Of a stretch of DNA of 8,102 nt, positions 1-6,339 are shown in pieces. The stretch's first letter is position 1. Each line of letters opens with the position of its first letter. The notes beneath the pieces are model-generated. The model searched no databases and was not told the DNA's origin. It saw only the letters and a list, made by a program, of their open reading frames with translations. Made by a program: the position numbers and the translations under genes. The stretch is taken from the NCBI GenBank assembly GCA_964613795.1, contig CAZTJR010000058.1, positions 1-8,102 on the forward strand, in the 5' to 3' direction. This DNA comes from Chromatocurvus sp964613795 (GTDB lineage: Bacteria > Pseudomonadota > Gammaproteobacteria > Pseudomonadales > Halieaceae).

Positions 1-41
1 GTCTGTCCCTGGTACTTGAGCAAATTCAGTAAGTCTTTCAA
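1..41 (-). CDS. rpoC: RNA polymerase beta' subunit, N-terminal fragment (TTG start)
   Basis: Only the first 13 codons are inside the window; the gene continues past the left edge. Reading leftward from position 41 the translation is (M)KDLLNLLKYQGQ, the conserved opening of bacterial beta', the subunit that carries the catalytic Mg-binding centre of RNA polymerase. The start is TTG at 41-39. It is chosen because a strong GGAGG ribosome binding site sits at 49-53, seven bases upstream, and because no ATG or GTG occurs in frame in the stretch just upstream that I read. The gene follows rpoB after 79 bases, the usual rpoBC arrangement, and is probably cotranscribed with it. Identity is secure despite the short length because of the exact N-terminal motif and the position after rpoB. 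Confidence 0.93.
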   Translation of the reverse strand, partial: MKDLLNLLKYQGQ

Positions 42-48
42 GGCCTTT

Positions 49-53
49 CCTCC
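49..53 (-). promoter_or_regulatory. Ribosome binding site fixing the rpoC TTG start
   Basis: GGAGG on the minus strand lies seven bases before the TTG at 41-39. It supports the non-ATG start of rpoC. Confidence 0.8.
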
Positions 54-69
54 ACGATATTCGTGTTGC

Positions 70-100
70 GGGCGGCGCGCCGTGTCGTCGGCGGCCGCCC
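70..100 (-). other. GC-rich hairpin in the rpoB-rpoC spacer
   Basis: On the minus strand GGGCGGC-CGCCG pairs with CGGCG-c-GCCGCCC around a six-base ACGACA loop. This gives a 12-bp stem of almost pure G-C pairs with one bulged base. It starts 21 bases after the rpoB stop and ends 28 bases before the rpoC start. No T-run follows, so it does not look like an intrinsic terminator, and termination here would silence rpoC. A transcript-stabilising or RNase-processing stem between the two subunit genes is an inference. Confidence 0.55.
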
Positions 101-120
101 CTGTGTGCTGGTGCTGTCCG

Positions 121-3100
121 CTATTCGCTCTCGAGCTCGATATCGATGCCCAGGGAGCGGATTTCTTTCACCAGCACATTGAAGGACTCCGGCATGCCCG
201 GCTCCATGCGGTGGTCACCATCGACGATGTTCTTGTACATCTTGGTACGTCCTGCCACATCGTCCGACTTCACCGTCAGCATTTCCTGCAGCGTATACGC
301 CGCACCGTACGCCTCGAGTGCCCACACTTCCATCTCACCGAAGCGCTGGCCACCAAACTGCGCCTTGCCGCCCAGCGGCTGCTGCGTCACCAGACTGTAC
401 GAGCCGGTGGATCGTGCGTGCATCTTGTCGTCCACCAGGTGGTTGAGCTTCAGCATGTACATGTAGCCGACAGTTACGGGGCGATCAAAGGCTTCGCCGC
501 TGCGGCCGTCATACAGCGTGAACTGTCCGCTTTCCGGCATTCCCGCCATTTTCAGCAGCGACTTGATCGCACCTTCCTGCGCACCATCGAACACCGGCGT
601 CGCCATTGGCACGCCCCCGCTCAGGTTGCGTGCCAGCTGCATGACATCATCATCATTCAGACTGGCCAGATCCTCTGCACGCCCGGCACCGTTGTTGTAG
701 ATGCCGTCGAGGAATTTGCGCACCTCAGCCGCCTTGCGCTGCTCACGGAGCATTTCGTTGATTCTGTCTCCGAGTCCCTTGGCCGCCATGCCGAGGTGGG
801 TTTCGAGCACCTGACCAACGTTCATGCGTGAGGGCACGCCCAGGGGGTTAAGCACGATATCGACAGGCTCACCGTCGGCGTCGAATGGCATATCCTCCAC
901 CGGCATGATCACGGAGATGACCCCCTTGTTGCCGTGGCGACCCGCCATCTTGTCACCCGGCTGGATACGCCGCTTGACCGCAAGGTATACCTTGACGATT
1001 TTGAGCACACCGGGAGCGAGATCATCCCCACTTTGCAGCTTGCCCTTCTTGTTCTCAAAACGCTCTTCCAGCAGCTTGTTCTGCTCGTCGAGCTGCCGCT
1101 GTGCCGAGGCCAGCGACTCGTTCAAATCGGCATCGGACAGCTTTATCTTGAGAATCTGATCGCGATCGAGCTCCGCCAGAACCTTGTCATTGAGCGTGGT
1201 CCCTTTGGCGAGACCACCACCGCTGACGGTCTTCTGCCCCTTCAGCATATTGAACAGGCGCGCAAACGTCGCCTCCTCGAAAATGCGGTACTCTTCCTTT
1301 AGATCCTTACGAAATTCGTCCAGCTGCTGCTTTTCGATCTGCTGGGCACGGGCATCCTTCTCCAGCCCGTCCCGGGTAAAGACCTGCACATCAATCACCG
1401 TCCCCTTGGTGCTGGATGGCACCCGCAGAGAGGTATCCTTGACGTCCGACGCCTTCTCACCAAAGATGGCGCGCAGCAGCTTTTCCTCGGGAGTCAGCTG
1501 GGTCTCGCCCTTCGGCGTGACCTTACCCACGAGAATATCGCCGGCGTCCACTTCCGCACCTATATAGACAATGCCCGACTCGTCCAGCTTCGACAGTGCA
1601 CTCTCGCCGACATTCGGAATATCCGAGGAAACCTCCTCCGGCCCCAGCTTGGTATCGCGGGCGATACAGGTGAGTTCCTGAATATGGATCGTCGTAAAAC
1701 GGTCTTCCTTTACCACGCGCTCGGACACGAGGATCGAGTCTTCGAAGTTGTAGCCATTCCAGGGCATGAACGCGATACGCATGTTCTGCCCGAGCGCCAG
1801 TTCACCCATGTCGATCGATGGGCCGTCGGCAAGGATGTCACCGCGATTGACACGGTCACCACGAGTCACGATCGGTCGCTGATTGATGCAGGTGTTCTGG
1901 TTTGACCGTGTGTACTTGGTCAGATTGTAGATGTCTACAGGCGCTTCATCTGGACCCACATCCTGGTCGTCAACACGCACAACGATGCGGCTGGCATCAA
2001 CGGAATCCACGACGCCATTGCGGCTGGCCAGAACACAGACGCCGGAGTCGCCCGCAACAAAACGCTCCATACCGGTGCCTACAAGCGGCTTGTCGGCGCG
2101 CAGCGTGGGCACGGCCTGGCGCTGCATGTTGGACCCCATGAGTGCGCGGTTGGCGTCATCGTGCTCCAGGAACGGAATCAGGGCCGCCGCGACCGATACT
2201 ACCTGCTGCGGCGACACGTCCATGTAATCGACGCGCTCCGGCGGCATCACCGTGAATTCGTTCAGGTGCCGCACGGTAATAAGGTCGTCGACAAAACGGT
2301 TGCCCTGGTCGAGACTCGCAGAGGCCTGCGCGATCACGTGCTCCGCCTCGTTGATCGCCGACAGATATTCGATATCGTCGGTCACCTGCCCGTCGACCAC
2401 GCGACGATAGGGGCTTTCCAGAAAGCCATAATCGTTGGTGCGCGCATAGACCGCCAGTGAGTTGATCAGGCCGATGTTCGGGCCTTCCGGCGTCTCGATC
2501 GGGCAAACCCGGCCGTAGTGCGTCGGGTGCACATCGCGCACCTCAAAACCGGCGCGTTCACGCGTCAGACCACCCGGCCCAAGCGCCGATACACGGCGCT
2601 TATGCGTCACTTCCGACAGCGGATTGTTCTGGTCCATGAACTGGGACAGCTGGCTGGAGCCAAAGAACTCTTTCACCGCCGCAGACACCGGCTTGGCATT
2701 GATCAGGTCCTGCGGCATCAGGCCTTCGCTCTCGGCCATTGACAGGCGTTCCTTGACCGCCCGCTCCACGCGCACCAGACCGACGCGAAACTGGTTCTCC
2801 GCCATTTCGCCAACGCTGCGGATACGGCGGTTACCCAGATGGTCGATATCGTCAACCATGCCCTTGCCGTTGCGAATGCCGACAAGCGTGCGCAGCACAT
2901 CCACAATATCCTCACGTGACAGGATACTGCTACCTTCGATCTCCTCACGCCCCAGACGCCGGTTGAACTTCATGCGGCCAACATTGGACAGATCATAGCG
3001 ATCGGTCGAAAAGAACAGATTCTGGAACAGGTTCTCTGCGGACTCCTTGGTCGGCGGCTCGCCAGGGCGCATCATGCGGTAGATCTCGACCAGCGCCTCG

Positions 3101-4194
3101 AGCTCGCTGCGGGTCGGATCGGCGCGCAGGGTATCGGAAATATACGGACCGCAATCCAGCTCATTCGTATAGAGTGTTTCGATCGTGGTGACGTTGGCCG
3201 CCGTCAGTTTCTCCATCACTTCAGCAGTGATTTCGGCGTTGCATTCCACCAGCACCTCGCCGGTAGACTCGTCCACAACATTCTTGGCCAGCGCGCGGCC
3301 GTGCAGGTATTCAGCCGGAATCTCGAGACTTTTCATCTCCGCCTTTTCCAGCTCGCGAATGTGACGAGCGGTAATGCGGCGACCCTGCTCGACAATCACC
3401 TTGCGGCCCACCTTGATGTCAAAGGCGGCGATATCCCCACGAAGACGCTCGGGGATGAGTGTCATGCTGTAGCCACCGTCCTTGTCGACGGTGAAGGTGT
3501 TGAAATCGTAGAACATGCCGAGGATTTCCTCGGAGTCATAGCCCAGCGCCCGCAAAAGTATCGTGGCGGGCAACTTGCGGCGACGGTCGATCCGCGCAAA
3601 CACCATGTCTTTCGGATCGAACTCAAAATCCAGCCATGAGCCACGGTAGGGGATGACCCGCGCCGAGTACAACAGTTTGCCAGATGAGTGCGTCTTGCCC
3701 TTGTCATGATCAAAGAAAACACCGGGCGAGCGATGCAGCTGGGAGACAATCACCCGCTCCGTACCGTTGATCACGAAGGTGCCGTTTTCTGTCATGAGGG
3801 GAATTTCCCCCATGTACACTTCCTGCTCCTTGATGTCTTTGATGGTCTTGTTGGCGCTTTCCTTGTCGTAAATAATCAGGCGCACCTTGACCCGCAGGGA
3901 ACAGGAGTAGGTCACGCCCCGCAGCTGGCATTCGTTGACATCGAATACCGGCGTTCCGAGCCGATAGTCCACGTATTCCAGTGCCGCGTTGCCACTGTAG
4001 CTGGCAATCGGGAAGACGGATTTGAAGGCCGCGTGCAGACCGAGTTCCGCCCGGTCCTCCAGTGGGACTTCGTGCTGGGTAAATTTGCGATAGGAATCCA
4101 GCTGTGTCGCAAGCAGGTAAGGAACATCCATGACTTTCGGCAACGAGCCGAATGTCTTGCGGATGCGTTTTTTCTCAGTGTACGAGTATGACAT
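121..4194 (-). CDS. rpoB: RNA polymerase beta subunit
   Basis: The 1357-residue protein is the beta subunit of DNA-dependent RNA polymerase, slightly longer than the E. coli protein. It starts MSYSYTEKKRIRKTF at an ATG preceded by GGGGAG at 4200-4205, and ends with TAG at 121-123. The rifampicin pocket is intact at residues 511-543 (FGSSQLSQFMDQNNPLSE onward). It keeps the sensitive-type residues Q518, D521, H531, R534, S536 and L538, which correspond to E. coli 513, 516, 526, 529, 531 and 533. NFEDS lies at 816-820. The two active-site lysines in GDKMAGRHGNKG are K1082 and K1090. The C-terminal anchor RFGEMEVWALEAYGAAYT spans 1284-1301. Numbering runs five residues ahead of E. coli through NFEDS but 17 ahead at the lysines, so about 12 extra residues lie in the lineage-variable coiled insert near 940-1055. 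The gene follows rplL in the classical beta operon. Confidence 0.99.
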   Translation of the reverse strand: MSYSYTEKKRIRKTFGSLPKVMDVPYLLATQLDSYRKFTQHEVPLEDRAELGLHAAFKSVFPIASYSGNAALEYVDYRLGTPVFDVNECQLRGVTYSCSLRVKVRLIIYDKESANKTIKDIKEQEVYMGEIPLMTENGTFVINGTERVIVSQLHRSPGVFFDHDKGKTHSSGKLLYSARVIPYRGSWLDFEFDPKDMVFARIDRRRKLPATILLRALGYDSEEILGMFYDFNTFTVDKDGGYSMTLIPERLRGDIAAFDIKVGRKVIVEQGRRITARHIRELEKAEMKSLEIPAEYLHGRALAKNVVDESTGEVLVECNAEITAEVMEKLTAANVTTIETLYTNELDCGPYISDTLRADPTRSELEALVEIYRMMRPGEPPTKESAENLFQNLFFSTDRYDLSNVGRMKFNRRLGREEIEGSSILSREDIVDVLRTLVGIRNGKGMVDDIDHLGNRRIRSVGEMAENQFRVGLVRVERAVKERLSMAESEGLMPQDLINAKPVSAAVKEFFGSSQLSQFMDQNNPLSEVTHKRRVSALGPGGLTRERAGFEVRDVHPTHYGRVCPIETPEGPNIGLINSLAVYARTNDYGFLESPYRRVVDGQVTDDIEYLSAINEAEHVIAQASASLDQGNRFVDDLITVRHLNEFTVMPPERVDYMDVSPQQVVSVAAALIPFLEHDDANRALMGSNMQRQAVPTLRADKPLVGTGMERFVAGDSGVCVLASRNGVVDSVDASRIVVRVDDQDVGPDEAPVDIYNLTKYTRSNQNTCINQRPIVTRGDRVNRGDILADGPSIDMGELALGQNMRIAFMPWNGYNFEDSILVSERVVKEDRFTTIHIQELTCIARDTKLGPEEVSSDIPNVGESALSKLDESGIVYIGAEVDAGDILVGKVTPKGETQLTPEEKLLRAIFGEKASDVKDTSLRVPSSTKGTVIDVQVFTRDGLEKDARAQQIEKQQLDEFRKDLKEEYRIFEEATFARLFNMLKGQKTVSGGGLAKGTTLNDKVLAELDRDQILKIKLSDADLNESLASAQRQLDEQNKLLEERFENKKGKLQSGDDLAPGVLKIVKVYLAVKRRIQPGDKMAGRHGNKGVISVIMPVEDMPFDADGEPVDIVLNPLGVPSRMNVGQVLETHLGMAAKGLGDRINEMLREQRKAAEVRKFLDGIYNNGAGRAEDLASLNDDDVMQLARNLSGGVPMATPVFDGAQEGAIKSLLKMAGMPESGQFTLYDGRSGEAFDRPVTVGYMYMLKLNHLVDDKMHARSTGSYSLVTQQPLGGKAQFGGQRFGEMEVWALEAYGAAYTLQEMLTVKSDDVAGRTKMYKNIVDGDHRMEPGMPESFNVLVKEIRSLGIDIELESE

Positions 4195-4199
4195 CTGTA

Positions 4200-4205
4200 C
4201 TCCCC
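4200..4205 (-). promoter_or_regulatory. rpoB ribosome binding site
   Basis: GGGGAG lies on the minus strand five bases before the ATG at 4194, supporting the chosen start of rpoB. Confidence 0.75.
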
Positions 4206-4291
4206 AGCGTGTTTAGCCTTGAATCGTCGCCCGACAATCCACCAGCCCTTTTGCGGGCCGCCACAGGGTGGCCGTCACCACCCGAATCAGT

Positions 4292-4305
4292 CCTGCCGAA
4301 GCAGG
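4292..4305 (-). other. UUCG tetraloop hairpin
   Basis: CCTGC (4305-4301), loop TTCG, GCAGG (4296-4292) form a perfect 5-bp stem with the very stable C(UUCG)G loop. It begins directly after the T-run of the attenuator hairpin. It may protect the upstream 3' end or act as a second pause hairpin; the function is inferred. Confidence 0.55.
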
Positions 4306-4336
4306 AAAAGGCCGGTGGGCAAAAGCCCACCAGCCT
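4306..4336 (-). terminator. Probable partial terminator (attenuator) before rpoB
   Basis: GCTGGTGGGC (4334-4325) and GCCCACCGGC (4320-4311) form a 10-bp stem with one G-U pair closed by a TTTT loop. The stem can extend outward by G-C and A-T pairs. A short T-run at 4309-4306 follows, interrupted by C at 4305. The strong stem with a short U-tract is what one expects of a leaky intrinsic terminator between rplL and rpoB. Complete termination is unlikely because rpoB has no obvious promoter of its own downstream. Confidence 0.6.
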
Positions 4337-4370
4337 CAGCGTATCCGGACTTACCGGATAGACATCAAGC

Positions 4371-4751
4371 TTACTTGAGCTCCGCAGAACCGCCGGCTTC
4401 TTCCAGCTGCTTCTTGATGTCCTCGGCTTCGTCCTTGGACGCGCCTTCCTTGACCGGTGACGGCGCGCCGTCCACCAGGCCCTTGGCTTCCTTGAGACCG
4501 AGACCGGTGATAGCACGAACCACCTTGATCACGTTGACTTTCTTCTCGCCAGCGCTGGTGAGAATCACGTCAAATTCAGTCTGCTCTTCAACGGCATCCG
4601 CGGTATCGCCACCGCCAGCTGCGGGTGCAGCCGCTACGGCAGCAGCCGCAGTAACACCAAACTTCTCTTCCATTGCTTCGATGAGTTCAACCACTTCCAT
4701 GACGCTCATTTCAGCGATTGCGTTCAAGATATCGTCTTTCGACATGCCCAT
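4371..4751 (-). CDS. rplL: 50S ribosomal protein L7/L12
   Basis: The 126-residue protein is the stalk protein that recruits and stimulates translational GTPases; it sits on the ribosome as dimers bound to L10. The N-terminal dimerisation domain covers about 1-35 (KDDILNAIAEMSVMEVVELI). A flexible Ala/Gly-rich hinge spans about 35-56. The globular C-terminal domain from about 57 carries the family motif TGLGLKEAKGLVDGAP (82-97), which contacts factors. The start at 4751 was preferred over the in-frame ATG at 4745 because AGGAG at 4761-4765 is nine bases from the first and 15 from the second. The alternative gives MSKDD, which matches the usual family start, so the true protein may lack two residues. 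It follows rplJ after 42 bases and is presumably translated in excess of it. Confidence 0.97.
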   Translation of the reverse strand: MGMSKDDILNAIAEMSVMEVVELIEAMEEKFGVTAAAAVAAAPAAGGGDTADAVEEQTEFDVILTSAGEKKVNVIKVVRAITGLGLKEAKGLVDGAPSPVKEGASKDEAEDIKKQLEEAGGSAELK

Positions 4752-4793
4752 GACTTGCTACTCCTGATTGACTATGAAATCTTCAGACCGCGT
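4752..4793 (-). promoter_or_regulatory. rplJ-rplL spacer with rplL ribosome binding site, resembling the rplJ start region
   Basis: The spacer holds AGGAG at 4761-4765. It also carries two blocks, ACGCGGTCTG (4793-4784) and CATAGTCAATCAGGAGT (4776-4760), that recur in the same order just upstream of rplJ, at 5378-5369 and, as CATAGTAATCCAGGAGT, at 5345-5329. Confidence 0.6.
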
Positions 4794-5321
4794 TTAGGCG
4801 GCCTCTTTCTGATCGCGTACTGCTGCCAGTGTGCGAACCAGCTTTCCAGGCACTTCGTTCATGGTTTGAACCAGCTTGGTCGCCGGCGCCTTCATAACGC
4901 TCATCAACATCGAGAGCGCCTGATCGCGCGTCGGCAGCTTGGCCAGCACATCCAATTGTTCAGCACCCAGCATCTGGCCGCTCACCGCCAATACCTTCAC
5001 CTCGAAGTTTTTATTCTCCTTGGCAAATTCCTTGAACAGACGCGCTGCAGCACCCGGATCCTCCATGGAAAATCCGAACAGGGACGGACCGACGAGCGCT
5101 TCCTTGACGCACTCGTATTCCGTTCCCTCAAAAGCGCGCCTGGCCAGCGTGTTCCGCACAACGCGGAGGGTCACTGAGCTCTTGCGTGCTTCCTGGCGCA
5201 ACGCCGTCATCCCGTCAACAGACACGCCACGCGCATCTGCAACAACAAGGGAAAGGGCATTGGTGGCAGTCTCGTTAACTTCAGCTACGATCGCCTTCTT
5301 GTCTTCGAGTCCGATTGCCAC
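4794..5321 (-). CDS. rplJ: 50S ribosomal protein L10
   Basis: The 175-residue protein forms the base of the L7/L12 stalk, binding 23S rRNA next to L11 and holding L12 dimers. With L12 it also represses its own mRNA in well-studied bacteria. The N-terminal rRNA-binding domain covers roughly 1-130, opening MAIGLEDKKAIVAEV, with the family stretch TLRVVRNTLARRAFEGT at 51-67. The C-terminal helix, about 133-170, is the L12-binding arm and is somewhat longer than in E. coli, where the protein has 165 residues. The start is GTG at 5321, supported by AGGAG at 5330-5334 with an eight-base gap and by the match to the family N-terminus. The stop is TAA at 4796-4794. It is preceded by a long structured leader and followed by rplL. 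Confidence 0.97.
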   Translation of the reverse strand: MAIGLEDKKAIVAEVNETATNALSLVVADARGVSVDGMTALRQEARKSSVTLRVVRNTLARRAFEGTEYECVKEALVGPSLFGFSMEDPGAAARLFKEFAKENKNFEVKVLAVSGQMLGAEQLDVLAKLPTRDQALSMLMSVMKAPATKLVQTMNEVPGKLVRTLAAVRDQKEAA

Positions 5322-5403
5322 TGGTATAACTCCTGGATTACTATGTCAGGCATGCACAAACCTATGTGCAGACCGCGTGTCTGGTGAACTTATCCACCAT
5401 CTG

Positions 5404-5467
5404 CGTAGGCGGGCCTGCTTTCTCCCTTTAGGTCGGGCTCGGCACGCTGTCCGGCACGACACCTACG
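5404..5467 (-). promoter_or_regulatory. Putative L10-binding core of the rplJ leader
   Basis: CGTAGG (5467-5462) and CCTACG (5409-5404) form the closing stem of an irregular element. Inside it GTCG (5460-5457) can pair with CGAC (5435-5432), and an A-rich asymmetric segment AAAGGGAGAAAGCAGG follows. A short stem, an A/G-rich internal loop and an outer stem are the layout expected for the kink-turn region of L10 leaders. The exact fold is inferred and not computed. Confidence 0.5.
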
Positions 5468-5539
5468 GTCTTTGATGGTCTTCGTTCGTAGCTGGGCAAA
5501 CTCATGGTTACCGCTAATGTCCAAAGACCTCAAAGTCTA

Positions 5540-5570
5540 CGGATGAATCGGGCAAAACCCATTCCATCCG
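5540..5570 (-). other. Stable hairpin in the rplJ leader
   Basis: CGGATGGAAT (5570-5561) pairs with ATTCATCCG (5548-5540), leaving one bulged G. Inside it GGG pairs with CCC around a TTTTG loop, with one unpaired G on the 3' side. It is the longest near-perfect stem in the leader. No T-run follows, so a terminator role is unlikely. Confidence 0.6.
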
Positions 5571-5608
5571 CTAATGAATCCCCCCTCCATGGGGAACTCA
5601 CATTAGGT

Positions 5609-5634
5609 CTGTACGCCCCCGAAAAGGCGCACAG
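5609..5634 (-). other. Hairpin immediately after rplA
   Basis: CTGTGCGCC (5634-5626) pairs with GGCGTACAG (5617-5609), with one G-U pair and an eight-base loop TTTTCGGG. It begins six bases after the rplA stop codon. The bases that follow (ACCTAATG) are not a T-run, so read-through into rplJL is expected. It could mark the 3' end of a processed rplKA mRNA or weakly pause transcription. Confidence 0.5.
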
Positions 5635-5640
5635 AGATCA

Positions 5641-6339
5641 TTACGCTTCTGCTATCGACGCCTGATCGATCGTCACCCCGGGACCCATGGTCGTCGACAG
5701 CGTGACCTTGCGCAGGTAAACGCCCTTTGCCGCCGACGGCTTGGCCTTCCTGAGGTCAGCCAGAACCGCCTCGAGGTTGCCACGTATGGCATCCGAGTCG
5801 AAGCTGATCTTGCCGATACCGCCGTGGATAATCCCGTTCTTGTCGGTTCGATAACGCATCTGGCCCGACTTGGCGTTCTTGACGGCGGTTTCCACATCCG
5901 GTGTAACAGTACCCGTCTTCGGGTTTGGCATAAGACCGCGCGGACCGAGAATCTGGCCGAGCTGCCCCACAACGCGCATAGCATCCGGCGACGCAATCAC
6001 GACGTCGAAATCCATCATGCCGCCCTTGATCTGCTCAGCGAGATCGTCCATGCCAACCAGGTCCGCCCCGGCGGCCAGCGCCTTCTCGGCAGCATCGCCC
6101 TGGGTGAATACGGCAACGCGAACGTCACTGCCCGTACCATGCGGCAACGTTGTCGCGCCACGAACCGCCTGGTCAGATTTGCGCGCATCGATGCCCAGCT
6201 TCACCGCCACTTCCACCGTTTCATTGAACTTTGCCGTGGACAGCTCTTTCAACAACGCGACAGCATCAGCCAGTGGATAGGCTCTGGTCGGATCGACTTT
6301 CTCCTTGAACGCGCGAACGCGCTTCGACAACCTGGCCAT
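5641..6339 (-). CDS. rplA: 50S ribosomal protein L1
   Basis: The 232-residue protein forms the mobile L1 stalk, which guides deacylated tRNA out of the E site. It is also the translational repressor of the rplKA mRNA in E. coli and relatives. Domain I is split between the N-terminus (FNETVEVAVKLGIDARKSDQ, 38-57) and the C-terminus. Domain II is inserted in the middle, with the family signature GPRGLMPNPKTGTVTPDV at 132-149. RNA-contacting residues of the family are present: F38, and T217-M218 in TMGPG (217-221). The ATG overlaps the rplK stop by one base (TGATG, 6341-6337), a classical translational coupling arrangement. An upstream GAGGGG eight bases before the start, inside rplK, can serve as ribosome binding site. 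The stop is TAA at 5643-5641. Confidence 0.98.
   Translation of the reverse strand: MARLSKRVRAFKEKVDPTRAYPLADAVALLKELSTAKFNETVEVAVKLGIDARKSDQAVRGATTLPHGTGSDVRVAVFTQGDAAEKALAAGADLVGMDDLAEQIKGGMMDFDVVIASPDAMRVVGQLGQILGPRGLMPNPKTGTVTPDVETAVKNAKSGQMRYRTDKNGIIHGGIGKISFDSDAIRGNLEAVLADLRKAKPSAAKGVYLRKVTLSTTMGPGVTIDQASIAEA

Larger units (their letters stand above)
4195..4370 (-). promoter_or_regulatory. rplL-rpoB intercistronic region with consecutive hairpins
   Basis: This 176-base spacer holds five stem-loops in transcription order. They are a TATCCGG/CCGGATA stem (4360-4342), a long stem with a TTTT loop (4336-4309), a UUCG-capped stem (4305-4292), a GGGTGG/CCACCC stem (4283-4266) and a CGGCCC/GGGCTG stem with loop GCAAAA (4260-4243). 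In E. coli the corresponding spacer contains a partial attenuator and an RNase III processing site, which reduce rpoBC transcription relative to rplJL. The position and hairpin density here fit that role. Which stem is cleaved, if any, cannot be told from sequence. Confidence 0.65.
5322..5640 (-). promoter_or_regulatory. rplJ leader mRNA, candidate L10(L12)4 autoregulatory region
   Basis: This 319-base gap between rplA and rplJ has no supported protein gene and is dense in inverted repeats. Read on the minus strand it has a 9-bp hairpin just after the rplA stop (5634-5609), a nested CTAATG/CATTAG stem (5606-5571), and a long hairpin (5570-5540). GGTCTTTG (5529-5522) can pair with CAAAGACC (5474-5467). 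CGTAGG (5467-5462) can pair with CCTACG (5409-5404). Smaller stems run up to the ribosome binding site. In E. coli L10 with L12 binds such a leader at a kink-turn-containing structure and blocks rplJ translation. The CGTAGG/CCTACG portion resembles that site as I recall it. The assignment rests on position and structure; no promoter could be identified. Confidence 0.7.

Noticed and set aside
74..98. Two rare 8-base restriction-type palindromes (GGCGCGCC and GCGGCCGC) close together in the rpoB-rpoC spacer, suggestive of a cloning scar
   Set aside because: Both are part of the same natural GC-rich hairpin, and another GGCGCGCC lies inside rplL, so they are compositional rather than engineered.
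16..831. A 271-codon plus-strand frame opposite rpoB
   Set aside because: It is antisense to the strongly conserved rpoB 3' end and rpoC start. It has no family resemblance and no supported ribosome binding site. It is a by-product of GC-rich codon usage.
4219..4767. A 182-codon plus-strand frame opposite rplL and the rplL-rpoB spacer
   Set aside because: It mirrors the alanine-rich rplL codons and runs through the hairpin-rich spacer. Its low-complexity Ala/Ser/Pro composition is typical of an antisense artefact.
5537..5590. 17-codon frame starting at ATG 5590 in the rplJ leader
   Set aside because: There is no good ribosome binding site, and the frame coincides with two hairpins that explain the sequence better.
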